64,000 nt of DNA from Rhizobium laguerreae (GCF_002008165.1 NZ_MRDM01000030.1:186001-250000); one strand, 5' to 3'. Shown: positions 26,520-35,920, counted from the stretch's first letter. The notes: generated by a model not told the origin, from the sequence alone. A program made the numbers and translations.

Positions 26520-27752
26520 ATGACGATCTTGCCTGTGGAGAACACGATTCTCCCGCAAATTATCAACGATTGGCCTCATCAGGATTGCGCCCGGTGCGTC
26601 GTCAGCATGATGACGGATCAAGGCTATAGTGCCAAAAGCATTCGATCGACGATCCAGACCATTTCAGCCTTTGTCGAGTGGAAGAAGGATTGCCGGAACG
26701 GCGAGCCGACAGTGGTCCTCTACGATGATATCGACCGCTTTATCGAATCCCGTGCCGCCGCGGCCACGTTACGACACGGAGAGCGCCGTTCAATCCAGCA
26801 TCTAAGGGCGAAGCTCATAGAGGTGGGCGTGGTGTACCAAGCACCGCCGGCCGCTCACCCAATCGATGACTTGACAGGCCGGTTTGCCATCGACCTCCGT
26901 CGCAGAGGTTACGCTGCGCCGACGATTTCGGCCCATCTCAGGTATAGCAGACAATTTCTGCGCGCCTTATGGATCGACAGGTCAGGCATAGCTCACCTCC
27001 AGTACGACGATATTCGCGACTATCTAGCGGGCCAATTCGAACGCCACACAGCCGCGACGTCCAAGATCATTTCATCCAGACTTCGGGTTTTTCTCCAGTT
27101 TTGCTGGAATGCGGGAGTTATAGAACTTGATCTCGCGCAGGCCGTCCCGATGGTCAAGAACCACCGGCTATCGTCCTTGCCGTCGTTCATGAGTGTCGCT
27201 CAGCTCGATCAGGTTCTGGCTGCTTGCGATCGAGCCACTGTCGCTGGTCGTCGAGATTTCGCAATCCTGATGCTCATGTCCCGACTTGGCCTACGCGCGA
27301 AAGAAGTCGCCCTATTGTCTTTGGACGACATCGACTGGCATCGTGGCATCGTTCAAGTGCATGGCAAAGGCGGCCGGGTGGCGGCAATGCCTCTCCCACA
27401 GGACGTAGGCGCAGCGATCGCGGATTACGTTGTAGATGGCCGCCCCAGCTCCGGAGCGCGGACCATTTTCCATAGGGTCGAGACGCCCTGCACGCCGTTC
27501 TCAAATGCCACGCCCGTCATCCTCATCGCCAGACGGGCTCTGAAGCGCGCCAAGATCACCGGGCTCCGCTCTCATCATGCCCATATATTCCGGCACACGT
27601 TTGCGACGATGGCGATCCGCTCAGGCGTCAGCCTCACGGAACTGGCGCAGGTCCTTCGGCACAAGCAACCAGACACAACAAGAATCTACGCGAAGCTCGA
27701 TACCGAAGGCCTTCGATCGCTTGCCCGGCCGTGGTTGGGAGCAAGCCTATGA
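26520..27752 (+). CDS. Tyrosine recombinase, first of the RIT trio
   Basis: The 410-residue protein has an N-terminal SAM-like DNA-binding domain (about residues 110-210) and a C-terminal phage-integrase domain. Catalytic residues are visible: Arg in SRLGLRAKEVALL, Lys in HGKGGR, the HxxR in HAHIFRHTFATMA, the second His/Arg in LRHKQPDTT and the nucleophile Tyr in TRIYAKL. It would cut and rejoin DNA at the element ends. Its stop codon overlaps the start of the second recombinase. GGAGACG precedes the ATG. Confidence 0.92.
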   Translation: MTILPVENTILPQIINDWPHQDCARCVVSMMTDQGYSAKSIRSTIQTISAFVEWKKDCRNGEPTVVLYDDIDRFIESRAAAATLRHGERRSIQHLRAKLIEVGVVYQAPPAAHPIDDLTGRFAIDLRRRGYAAPTISAHLRYSRQFLRALWIDRSGIAHLQYDDIRDYLAGQFERHTAATSKIISSRLRVFLQFCWNAGVIELDLAQAVPMVKNHRLSSLPSFMSVAQLDQVLAACDRATVAGRRDFAILMLMSRLGLRAKEVALLSLDDIDWHRGIVQVHGKGGRVAAMPLPQDVGAAIADYVVDGRPSSGARTIFHRVETPCTPFSNATPVILIARRALKRAKITGLRSHHAHIFRHTFATMAIRSGVSLTELAQVLRHKQPDTTRIYAKLDTEGLRSLARPWLGASL

Positions 27753-28669
27753 GCACGCTGCTGGCATCACTCGAGCAATATCTGGCGCTACGCCGGTCCC
27801 TCGGCTTCAAACTTAGCAGCCAAGAAAGCCGGCTACGTAAATTTATTGCGTATGCCCAGGCACGGGGCCAACACCACATCACCGCAAAGCTCGCCGTTGA
27901 ATGGGCGGAGCACCAGTGCGGGCCGCGGACTTGGTCGTCGCGACTGTCGACGGTCCGGTCTTTCTCACGCCATGTCGCACTGACTGATCCAAAGACAGAG
28001 GTCCCACCCTCTGGCATTTTCGTACCGCAGCGACGACCCCGACCCTTCATCTATTCCGACGAGCAGGTCGCTGATCTTCTGAGCGCTATGCCTCGCCTGC
28101 ATCCGGGCAGCTTCCGAGGCGTGACCTATCATTATTTCTTCGGATTGCTCGCATCGACAGGAATGCGGTTTTCCGAGGCCGCGCGCCTCTTACGGGAGGA
28201 TGCCGACATGGACACCGGAACATTGACGATCCGTGAGACGAAGTTCGGTAAGAGCCGACACATACCTTTGCATCGCAGCACCTGGGACGCACTCCGACGG
28301 TATTCTGATGAGCGAGATCGTTTGCCGACCCGACGCGCCAGCAGGTTCTTCTTCACAGGGGATCGTGGGCGGGGTCTGAACCATGCCAACCCTCATTTCT
28401 CCTTCATTCTCTGGACCCGTGAGGCCGGACTGCGGGGAGCTTCCGAGGCAGAAGGGCCGAGGATCCACGATCTTCGCCATACCTTCGCGGTGCGCACGCT
28501 TTTGGACTGGTACAGGAACGGCGATGACGTCGACCTTCGAATTCCGGAACTTTCGACATATCTCGGCCATGGAAAGGTGGCCGATACCTACTGGTATCTC
28601 AGCGCACATCCCGATCTTCTGGAGGAAGCCAAACTCCGTCTGGACGCGCGATGGGAGGCGTCACAATGA
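27749..28669 (+). CDS. Tyrosine recombinase, second of the RIT trio
   Basis: The start is put at ATG 27749, overlapping the previous stop; a start at 27731 is less likely. The product has 306 residues. The N-terminal part (LASLEQYLALRRSLGFKL) is the typical RIT second-recombinase opening. Catalytic parts: Arg in STGMRFSEAARLL, Lys in TKFGKSRHIPL, HDLRHTFAVRTLL, LGHGKVADT and Tyr in YWYLSAHPD. All are intact, so the protein itself could be active. Confidence 0.92.
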   Translation: MSTLLASLEQYLALRRSLGFKLSSQESRLRKFIAYAQARGQHHITAKLAVEWAEHQCGPRTWSSRLSTVRSFSRHVALTDPKTEVPPSGIFVPQRRPRPFIYSDEQVADLLSAMPRLHPGSFRGVTYHYFFGLLASTGMRFSEAARLLREDADMDTGTLTIRETKFGKSRHIPLHRSTWDALRRYSDERDRLPTRRASRFFFTGDRGRGLNHANPHFSFILWTREAGLRGASEAEGPRIHDLRHTFAVRTLLDWYRNGDDVDLRIPELSTYLGHGKVADTYWYLSAHPDLLEEAKLRLDARWEASQ

Positions 28670-29656
28670 CGAGTTCGCTCCCACGGCTTATCGAGCGCTT
28701 CTTCAGCTGCGGCTGATGCGCCAACGCAATGTCAGCATGCACACCGTCGCCTCCTACCGCGACACCTTCAAGCTCTTTTTGAGGTTTGCCCACCGCAAGA
28801 CGGGAAAGCCGCCATCATCCCTCATGCTTGAGGATTTCGACGCCGAGCTCGTCATAGCGTTCCTGGATGATCTCACCGCGGAAAGGCGCGTGGGCACCAC
28901 AACTTATAATCTCAGGCTCACCGCCATTCGCGCGTTTTTTCGGTTCCTTGCGTTCGAGGAACCTGCTTTTAGCCACCAGATCCAACGCGTGCTCGCCATC
29001 CCCGGCAAGATCGGCGCGAAGCGCGAGGTACAATTCCTCGTCCGGGATGAGATCAAGGCGCTCCTGGCAGCACCGGACAAGCGGTCATGGGTTGGTCGCC
29101 GCGATTATTGCCTGCTCCTGACGGCAATTCAGACGGGCATGCGGCTCTCCGAACTGGTAGGCCTTGATCGCGGCGCTGTGACACTAGATGCCGGCATATT
29201 CGATGCTTCGGAAAGGGTCGGAAGGAGCGTGTTACGCCGCTCACCAAATTTCTGCGCGCTGTGCTTAAACAATGGCTGGACGAGCCAAGATTGGGCCATT
29301 CCGACATCCTCTTCCCGACCGTGCATGGATCTCGGATGAGTCCGGACGCGGTTCAATATCTGCTGGCGAAGTATGTGAAGCAGGCAACACCGCAATGCTC
29401 GTCATTGCGAGCCAAGCGCATTTCACCGCACGTTCTTCGTCACAGCGCGGCGATGGAATTGCTGGATGCTGGCGTCGATAGCACGGTGATTTCGCTATGG
29501 CTGGGCCATGAATCGACACGCTCCACGCAAGCCTACCTTCATGCGCATCTTGCGATAAAGGAGGCGGCCCTTGCGAAGGTAGACTCATTGAACGAGCAAC
29601 CCTTTCGCCGATTTAAAGCCGACGACAAGCTATTGACGTTTCTCGACACCCTGTAG
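28666..29656 (+). pseudogene. Tyrosine recombinase, third of the RIT trio, two frameshifts
   Basis: The gene starts at ATG 28666 with an ATGA overlap (MTSSLPRLIERFFS) but hits a stop after 16 codons. Homology goes on in the next frame (LRLMRQRNVSMHTVASYRDT to about 29200) and then in the third frame (GKGRKERVTPLTKFLRAVLK to LGHESTRSTQAYLHAHL). Each break is explained by loss of a single base, near 28705 and near 29200. Catalytic residues are all recognisable (TGMRLSEL, HVLRHSAAMELL, Tyr in TQAYLHA). The protein cannot be made intact, unless the two breaks are sequencing errors. Confidence 0.85.
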
Positions 29657-29662
29657 AAGTCT

Positions 29663-29688
29663 AACGCCGCAGACACTCCTGCGGCGTT
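29663..29688 (+). terminator. Hairpin just after the recombinase trio
   Basis: AACGCCGCAG and CTGCGGCGTT form a perfect 10-bp stem with a 6-base loop, followed by ATT. It starts six bases after the last recombinase stop codon and probably ends the operon. Confidence 0.65.
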
Positions 29689-29762
29689 ATTGCACCCACC
29701 CTTCAGGCACTTGTCCGCGTTTTTGCGCCAGATGCCGCGGGGCGTACTCAAACGTGAAGTGT

Positions 29763-30251
29763 CTATCGGAGGCCAACCAAAAAATCGACGACCTCAGATC
29801 GGCTCGTCAGCCTATATTTTTGCTCGAGATGTTGCTCGTAGAACCAGTGGTGCGCCTCAAAGGAGTTCAGGTGGTTCTTTCGGAGGCGGTAACCACGAGT
29901 GTACTCCAGCAGCTCTTCGAATTGCTCTGGCGTTCCTCCATCGGTTTGCCCCCGTCGCAGCAAATTTGCAATGCATTCGTCGTCAACTATATCGAGCCAG
30001 ATCAATGTTGTTACACGAGGAAAGATCTGCTTAAGAACTGAACCATATATACCCTCTATGATCCACGAGGCGTTGCCTGCGGCTTCAGCCACGAGTTGAT
30101 CACGCTCATGGCGTGGACGCTCTCCCGCGAAACCGGGTAGCCAATGCAAATCATCCAGGTGAGTGACCGGAAACTTAAGCTTGGCCGCCAACTCTTTAGC
30201 CAGCCACGACTTGCCGCTACCGCCATTACCTACGATAAAAATCCGGTCCAT
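29763..30251 (-). CDS. P-loop kinase-like protein (FlaR / topology-modulation type), RIT passenger
   Basis: The 162-residue protein opens with MDRIFIVGNGGSGKSWLAKE, a Walker A motif as in adenylate-kinase-like proteins, then THLDDLHWLPGF, typical of proteins annotated as DNA topology modulation protein FlaR. ATP-dependent phosphorylation of a small molecule is plausible; the name does not reflect proven activity. It lies inside the RIT element on the opposite strand, between the trio and the right repeat. Such passengers are not part of the minimal RIT plan. Confidence 0.8.
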   Translation of the reverse strand: MDRIFIVGNGGSGKSWLAKELAAKLKFPVTHLDDLHWLPGFAGERPRHERDQLVAEAAGNASWIIEGIYGSVLKQIFPRVTTLIWLDIVDDECIANLLRRGQTDGGTPEQFEELLEYTRGYRLRKNHLNSFEAHHWFYEQHLEQKYRLTSRSEVVDFLVGLR

Positions 30252-30361
30252 AAACGCTCTCCCGCCGAGGACTGTTTCGGCCGTTCTACAAGTATGTCTG
30301 GCAATGCTCTGGCTGGCGAGATGTCCGTAGGGCTGATTTTCCGCCTTTCAGTACTTGAAAC

Positions 30362-30448
30362 TATGCCGAGCTTACCAGGCGGCTTTACCTGAAATCCCGT
30401 GCTTTAGGAAACGGGCTCGGCATAGTATCCGGCTCGGGATAAGTGCCT
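30362..30448 (-). repeat. Right 87-bp terminal inverted repeat, overlapping the end of dnaE2
   Basis: It is the inverted copy of 26394-26480 with one mismatch. Cores TATGCCGAGC (30362-30371) and GCTCGGCATA (30415-30424) are kept. Read on the minus strand, its outer 64 bases are codons of dnaE2 ending PFPKARDFR and TAA at 30385. Confidence 0.9.
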
Positions 30449-33400
30449 TTATGCCGAGTTCGGCATAAAGGCACGAACAAGTCGCGCGCGGCGATAACCG
30501 GCTTCGGCTTGTCCCGTGGATCAGGCCCGCCGCCTCTGGCGAACTCATCACCACGGCCGGCCGGCAGCTTGAACTCCTCATCCCGATTGGCAAGGCCGGT
30601 CAGATCGCCTGACAGATCGAACAGCTGCTGGGCGACAAGATGGACCACCTCCCCTTCACGCTGAATCCGACCATTGATCGCCATCATCGAAGAACCTAAA
30701 ACGACCCGCCGGCGTTTTTCGAACAGCGTCGGCCAGACGACGAGGTTGGCCGGCCCGGTCTCGTCCTCGATGGTGATGAACATGACGCCCTTGGCCGATC
30801 CGGGCTTTTGCCGCACCAGGACAAGGCCGGCGGTATAGGCCCACCGCCCGTCTCTCGAATTCATCGCCTCGGCACATGTGATGATGTTGCGCACTGATAA
30901 ATCCTTGCGCAGGAAGGCGATCGGATGCTGCCGCAATGTCAGACCGGTATGGCTGTAGTCCTCAATGACGTTATGCCCGTCCGTCATCTGCCGAAGTGCC
31001 ACCTTCGGCTCCTGCTGCTCGGCAATTGCAGCCATCTGCCGTTCGGCCGCGGCGGCAAACAGCGGCAGGGGTTCATCGCGCAGCGCCTTGATCGCCCACA
31101 GCGCGTCGCGGCGTTCAAGCTTCAGCGACGGCAGAAAGGCGTCGGCCTTGGCAAGCTGGACGAGCGCCTCCGATGGCACGCCGGATCGTCGCCACATATC
31201 GTCAACCGAGGCAAAGGCATTGTCCATGCGTGCCGCGACGATGCGCGCCGCGTCAGCGACCGCCAGTCCTTTCACCTGCCGGAAACCGAGCCGGACAGCA
31301 TGGCGGCCAGAATTGCCGATCCGCTCCAGCGTACAGTCCCACCGGGACCGATTGATGCAGACCGGCCGCACCTCGACGCCGTGGGCTCTCGCATCGCCGA
31401 CAATCTGCGCCGGCGCGTAAAAACCCATGGGCTGCGAATTGATCAGCGCGGCACAGAAGGCTTCCGGATAGTGGCATTTGATATAGCTCGACGCATAGGC
31501 GATCAGCGCAAATGAGGCCGCGTGGCTTTCCGGGAAACCGTAGGAGCCAAAACCTTCGAGCTGGGAGAACGTCTTTTCCGCGAATTCCGGCGTGTAGCCG
31601 TTCCTCACCATGCCCGATACGAGTTTATCCTTGAACCGCGAGACGCCGCCGGTGAACTTGAAGGTCGCCATCGACTTGCGCAGCTGATCGGCCTCGCCAC
31701 CGGTAAAGCCGGCGCAGACCATCGCCACCCTCATCGCCGACTCCTGAAACAGCGGCACGCCGAGCGTCTTGCCCAGCACCGCCTCAAGCTCGGGCGTCGG
31801 ATATTCGACCGCCTCCTTGCCTTCGCGCCGGCGCAGATAGGGATGAACCATGTCGCCCTGGATCGGGCCGGGCCGGACAATGGCGACTTGCACCACGAGG
31901 TCGTAGAAGGTCCGCGGCTTGAGCCGCGGCAGCATCGCCATTTGCGCGCGGCTTTCGATCTGGAAGGTGCCGAGCGTATCGGCCTTTCGGATCATCGCAT
32001 AGGTCGCAGAATCCTCCTGCTCGATGTCAGACAGGTCGAGATCCCGATCCTTGTGCTCGCGGATCAGATCGAAGGCCTTGGCCATGCAGGTCAGCATCCC
32101 AAGCGCCAGGATGTCCACCTTCATGAATTTCAGGGCTTCCACGTCGTCCTTGTCCCATTCGATGATCTGACGGTCCTTCATCGTCGCCGGTTCGATCGGC
32201 ACGAGATCGTCGAGCCGATCATGGGTGAGGACAAAACCGCCGGGATGCTGGCCGAGATGCCTTGGGGCGCCCATCAGTTGCTGCGCGAGCTTCAGAGTGA
32301 GCACAAGACGCCGGTCATCTGGATTGAGATTGAGCTCGCGGACATTGCGATCGCAGACCTCTTCCGACCAGGACCACATGCCCGATGACAGCGCCTTTAT
32401 GACATCTTCCGGCAGGCCGAGCGCCTTGCCGACGTCACGGATCGCGCCGCGGGCGCGGTAGCGCGTCACGGTGGCGCAGAGCGCTGCCTTTTCTCTGGAA
32501 TAGGTGCGATAGATCCATTGAATGACCTCTTCGCGCCGCTCGTGCTCGAAATCCACATCGATATCAGGTGGCTCGTCGCGCTCCTGGCTGACGAAGCGTT
32601 CGAACAGAAGGTCGTTGGTCGAGGGGTCGATACTGGTAATGCCGAGAATGTAGCAGACGGCGCTGTTGGCGGCAGAACCCCTTCCCTGGCAAAGGATACC
32701 TTCAGACCGCGCATAACGCACGATCGAGAAGACGGTCAGAAAATAGGGCGCGTATTTCATGGTGCGGATGAGATCGAGTTCGTGCCGCACGACCTTCAAT
32801 ACATCGGGCGGCAGTCCTTCGGGATAGCGATCGGGCACGCATTGCCAGACATAATGCTCGAGCGAAGCCTGGGCGTCCTTGCCCGGCACGATCGCCTCCT
32901 CCGGATATTGGTAGGTGAGTTCCTCAAGCGAGAACGTGCAGCGACGGACAATCTCCAGGGTTCGCGCCAGGGCTTGCGGGTATCGCGGAAACAACCGCTG
33001 CATTTCTTCCGGTGGCTTCAGATAACGATCGGCGTGGCGCTCGCGCTCGAAACCGACATCATCGATGGTCGTGCGGGTGCGAATGCAGGTGACAATGTCC
33101 TGCAGCTGTCGGCGGCCTGGCTCGTGGAAGAGGACATCATTGGTGACGACCGTCCGCACCTTGAACCGCGCCGCAACATTGGAAATCTCATGCAGCCGCA
33201 GCTGGTCGTTCTGCCGGCGTCGCAGACAAAGCGACACATAGGCCCGATCACCAAACAGCTCGGCCATCTTGCGCAGCTGGATCGCGCAGACGTCATCCGG
33301 CAGATCCGGCACAAGTATGCCGATCATGCCGTCGCTGTAGGCGATGACGTCGTCCCAATGCAGGATACAGTTGTTCTTGCCGCCGCGCGACTTGCCGAGC

Positions 33401-33678
33401 GTGATGAGACGGGTCAGCCGGGAATAGGCAGCCCGGTCGGTCGGGTAGACCAGCAGCGACATGCCGTCGGCCAGATCAAGCCGGCAACCGACAACGAGGC
33501 GTAAGGCGGTGGCACGCGATGCTTCAAGCGCCCGGACAATTCCGGCAAGCGAATTGCGGTCGACGACGCCGAGGGCTTCGATGCCAAGAGCCTTGGCGGT
33601 CTCGAACAGTTCCTGCGCCGAGCTTGCACCGCGCAGGAAGGAAAAATGGGTCGTGACCTGCAGCTCGGCATAACTCAT
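30385..33678 (-). CDS. dnaE2: Error-prone DNA polymerase DnaE2
   Basis: The 1097-residue protein is the alpha-subunit-like polymerase of the ImuA-ImuB-DnaE2 mutasome, which copies damaged DNA after SOS induction. The N-terminal PHP domain starts YAELQVTTHFSFLRGASSAQ, the polymerase active-site acids lie in PPDIDVDFEHERREEVIQ, and an OB-fold domain near the C-terminus contains FITIEDETGPANLVVWP. Its start overlaps the imuB stop (ATGA). Its last 25 or so codons come from the RIT right end and end in ARDFR. Uninterrupted relatives should be compared to see whether the tail is normal. Confidence 0.95.
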   Translation of the reverse strand: MSYAELQVTTHFSFLRGASSAQELFETAKALGIEALGVVDRNSLAGIVRALEASRATALRLVVGCRLDLADGMSLLVYPTDRAAYSRLTRLITLGKSRGGKNNCILHWDDVIAYSDGMIGILVPDLPDDVCAIQLRKMAELFGDRAYVSLCLRRRQNDQLRLHEISNVAARFKVRTVVTNDVLFHEPGRRQLQDIVTCIRTRTTIDDVGFERERHADRYLKPPEEMQRLFPRYPQALARTLEIVRRCTFSLEELTYQYPEEAIVPGKDAQASLEHYVWQCVPDRYPEGLPPDVLKVVRHELDLIRTMKYAPYFLTVFSIVRYARSEGILCQGRGSAANSAVCYILGITSIDPSTNDLLFERFVSQERDEPPDIDVDFEHERREEVIQWIYRTYSREKAALCATVTRYRARGAIRDVGKALGLPEDVIKALSSGMWSWSEEVCDRNVRELNLNPDDRRLVLTLKLAQQLMGAPRHLGQHPGGFVLTHDRLDDLVPIEPATMKDRQIIEWDKDDVEALKFMKVDILALGMLTCMAKAFDLIREHKDRDLDLSDIEQEDSATYAMIRKADTLGTFQIESRAQMAMLPRLKPRTFYDLVVQVAIVRPGPIQGDMVHPYLRRREGKEAVEYPTPELEAVLGKTLGVPLFQESAMRVAMVCAGFTGGEADQLRKSMATFKFTGGVSRFKDKLVSGMVRNGYTPEFAEKTFSQLEGFGSYGFPESHAASFALIAYASSYIKCHYPEAFCAALINSQPMGFYAPAQIVGDARAHGVEVRPVCINRSRWDCTLERIGNSGRHAVRLGFRQVKGLAVADAARIVAARMDNAFASVDDMWRRSGVPSEALVQLAKADAFLPSLKLERRDALWAIKALRDEPLPLFAAAAERQMAAIAEQQEPKVALRQMTDGHNVIEDYSHTGLTLRQHPIAFLRKDLSVRNIITCAEAMNSRDGRWAYTAGLVLVRQKPGSAKGVMFITIEDETGPANLVVWPTLFEKRRRVVLGSSMMAINGRIQREGEVVHLVAQQLFDLSGDLTGLANRDEEFKLPAGRGDEFARGGGPDPRDKPKPVIAARDLFVPLCRTRHKGTYPEPDTMPSPFPKARDFR
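30443..30474. repeat. 32-bp palindrome at the RIT/dnaE2 junction
   Basis: GTGCCTTTATGCCGA and TCGGCATAAAGGCAC are perfect 15-bp arms around GT. The inner TATGCCGA/TCGGCATA repeats the core of the terminal repeats. On the minus strand it codes for residues of DnaE2 (about VPLCRTRHKG). It is absent from the outside of the left repeat. Confidence 0.8.
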
Positions 33679-35186
33679 GCGAAGATCCCATGGCAGTACC
33701 AGCGATGGCTTCCGGTTTCCGGATCGATGCCATCACCGGAGCGAAACACCCAGAGGCGCTCGCCGGCCTCGTCTTCGATGACGAAGTAATCGCGCACCGC
33801 CTCCATCTCGGCGTCGCGCTGCCACCACTCGCCAAAGATCCGTTCCGGACCGTCGGCCCGCTTGACCTTCCGGCGCTTGCCGCGCCAGGTGATCGAGACC
33901 GGCGGCCGGTCCGGCAACAAGGCGATGGCCTCGATCAGTTCGGGACGGGCCAGCAGCCGGACCGGCCGGCGCCAATGACTGAACCAGGTGACCTCGACCG
34001 GATCGGCAGCAGGACTGATACGCTGGACGGAGCGCTCGGGCACGTCGGAGGCAACCGGCGCCACCCGATAAACACGCTGGCCGCGGTTGCCGTAAATATC
34101 GATCAACGGCGTCACGTCCTTCACTTCCTCCTCGACCAGCGAGGAGGATTTCTGACGCTCCTCCAGGGGCTCAGCCATCACTGCAACCAGGGTCAGCTTC
34201 TCGATCCCGAAGCCGGGCTCGATCTTTTCCGTCCGGTCGCGAAACAGCTTCGTCAGCCAGGCGACATCGCGCACCGGCTTCACCGTGCCGGCGCGGATTG
34301 CCTGCCGCGTACCGTCAACCTTTTCGACGATCAGGTCGGCGCGCCGGACACCAAGACCGCGCCTTTGCAGCTCCTCGATCAGTTGCACAACCAGCCGGCC
34401 GACATATTTGTCGATGGTTTCGGCAGCACCGATCGGCTCGGCAAAGGCGCGGCTCACCTCGACGAGCTCGGCGGTGCGGATCGGATCGATTGGTTCCGAG
34501 ACGCGGCCGAAGATCTGGTCCAGCCGCCGGCCAATCTCCGGACCGAAACGGAGCGTCAGCGGCCCGCGCGGCGTGTTGGCCAGTTCGCCGATCGTCTGGA
34601 AGCCAAGCGTGCGCAGATCGCTGACGACTTTCCCCGGAAGGCGCAGCAACGATATCGGTAGCTTTTCGACGGCGCGGACGGTCTCACCTGAAGGCACGAT
34701 GACTGTCTCGCGAGTGATGGCACGGGCGCAGGCATGCGCTGCACCCCAGGTGTCGGCGATCGCGACACGGGCGGTGAGTTTTTTTGCCAGGAACTGATTA
34801 GCGATCTTCATCACCATGGCGAGCTCGCCGCCCTGCAGGTGATCGGCACCCTCGGTGTCCATGACGATCCCGTCGATCCCATCGACGGCAACGATCGGGG
34901 AATAAAGCGTCAGCGCCCAGAGGGTGATGCGTTCGAGTGCTGCAGCATCCAGCGCAGGATCCGCATCGACCAGCATCAGGCCGCGGAACAGCGCCTGCGC
35001 TTTGGCCGCCGGCATGCCGACATGCACGCCGGATTTCCTAGCGGCGGCGTCTGCGGCCGACACCCAGCGTTTCGAGCCGCTCCTGGCGATCACGGCAATC
35101 GCCTGTTCAGGCGGAATAGAGGGATCGGCGCGACGAATGCGATCCGTCGGCAGATCCGGAAGATAGATCGAGACAACCCTTGTCAT
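33675..35186 (-). CDS. imuB: ImuB, Y-family polymerase-like mutasome protein
   Basis: The 503-residue protein is related to DinB but lacks the acidic active-site motif: the N-terminus reads TRVVSIYLPDLPTDRIRRAD. It keeps the helix-hairpin-helix region (TIGELANTPRGPLTLRFGPE) and the long C-terminal extension of ImuB proteins. It is thought to be a non-catalytic bridge that brings DnaE2 to the beta clamp. The gene overlaps imuA upstream and dnaE2 downstream, so all three form one operon under the LexA box at 35921-35935. Confidence 0.94.
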   Translation of the reverse strand: MTRVVSIYLPDLPTDRIRRADPSIPPEQAIAVIARSGSKRWVSAADAAARKSGVHVGMPAAKAQALFRGLMLVDADPALDAAALERITLWALTLYSPIVAVDGIDGIVMDTEGADHLQGGELAMVMKIANQFLAKKLTARVAIADTWGAAHACARAITRETVIVPSGETVRAVEKLPISLLRLPGKVVSDLRTLGFQTIGELANTPRGPLTLRFGPEIGRRLDQIFGRVSEPIDPIRTAELVEVSRAFAEPIGAAETIDKYVGRLVVQLIEELQRRGLGVRRADLIVEKVDGTRQAIRAGTVKPVRDVAWLTKLFRDRTEKIEPGFGIEKLTLVAVMAEPLEERQKSSSLVEEEVKDVTPLIDIYGNRGQRVYRVAPVASDVPERSVQRISPAADPVEVTWFSHWRRPVRLLARPELIEAIALLPDRPPVSITWRGKRRKVKRADGPERIFGEWWQRDAEMEAVRDYFVIEDEAGERLWVFRSGDGIDPETGSHRWYCHGIFA

Positions 35187-35860
35187 CGCACGCCCTCACG
35201 AGAAACTCAGCACATTCACCCGCTTTCACGCGCATCAATTCCAGCAACCACTGGGCCCTCCCCACGCCCGGCACCGGCAATTCCTCCGACGGCATGACGC
35301 TGACCCGCCACCGCGTGGTCGACGCCGTCGGTTGGCCAAAATCATTGGCCTCCCGTCTGCCGTCGCCAGCGCCGCACGGCAAGCGCCATCGTGCCCGTTC
35401 GCTCAGCCGCCAACTGCAGCCGGCGCGAACTGACCATCGGCAGGCGAACGAGTTCACCAACGACGGCGCCGAGCCCACCGAAGGAAAGCCCTTCCTCCAT
35501 ATTGGCGAGCACGTCCTCCTCCCTGTCGGATTCGACAAAGATCACCCGGTCGGGATGCAGGCCGACCTGGGCGAGCGCCGGAAAGAACAGATCGGGGCGC
35601 GTCAGGCACCAGACGATCGGGCCTTTGGTGCGGGCCGCGATCCCCGCCGCACACAGGGCCGCGGCGGCCCCATCGATGGTCCCTGCTCCGCCGCCGGCAA
35701 ATTCGTGCAGGGCGCCATAGGCCAGACCACCTCCCGGCAGGACTGCATCGATTTCCGGCACCCCGAAGGAGAGACAGCCGGCTTTTCTTGCTGACACGCC
35801 TTCCAGCGATGTAATGCGCTCGCGCAGATCGGAAATCACCCTTTCACGGGCAGCAGTCAT
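35107..35860 (-). pseudogene. imuA: ImuA, RecA-like mutasome protein, frameshifted
   Basis: The frame from ATG 35860 (MTAARERVISDLRERITSLE) is a good ImuA to RRWRRQTGGQ at about 35342, where it stops. The conserved rest, from EANDFGQPTASTTRWRVSV to the end at 35107, lies in the next frame. An extra G in the run near 35351 explains the break. Without it the protein would have about 250 residues, matching the family, and would overlap the start of imuB as usual. As read here the protein is cut to 172 residues. It may be a true mutation or a sequencing error. Confidence 0.8.
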
Positions 35861-35920
35861 CGTTCACGGCTCCCTTCAAGGTCGTGTTGGCGGCCGACAT
35901 CATGTCAGACAAATGCGGAT

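Larger units (their letters stand above)
26394..30474 (+). mobile_element. Recombinase-in-trio (RIT) element inserted at the 3' end of dnaE2
   Basis: Three tyrosine recombinase genes overlap head to tail by ATGA, the hallmark of RIT elements. They lie between 87-bp inverted repeats with one mismatch (26394-26480 and 30362-30448). The right side extends to 30474 with a further palindrome. A kinase-like passenger gene lies on the opposite strand between the trio and the right repeat. The third recombinase is frameshifted twice, so this copy is probably immobile. The element ends inside the reading frame of dnaE2 and provides its final codons. Confidence 0.85.

Noticed and set aside
26394..30474. 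RIT region considered as a prophage or integron
   Set aside because: No phage structural genes, no attI or cassette sites; three overlapping tyrosine recombinases between inverted repeats fit a RIT element.
31522..33504. Long plus-strand reading frames opposite dnaE2 (288 and 328 residues)
   Set aside because: They mirror the codon structure of dnaE2 in high-GC DNA, show no recognisable domain and lack ribosome sites.
33690..34661. 323-residue frame opposite imuB
   Set aside because: Shadow of imuB; composition rich in Asp, Gln and Arg without family motifs.
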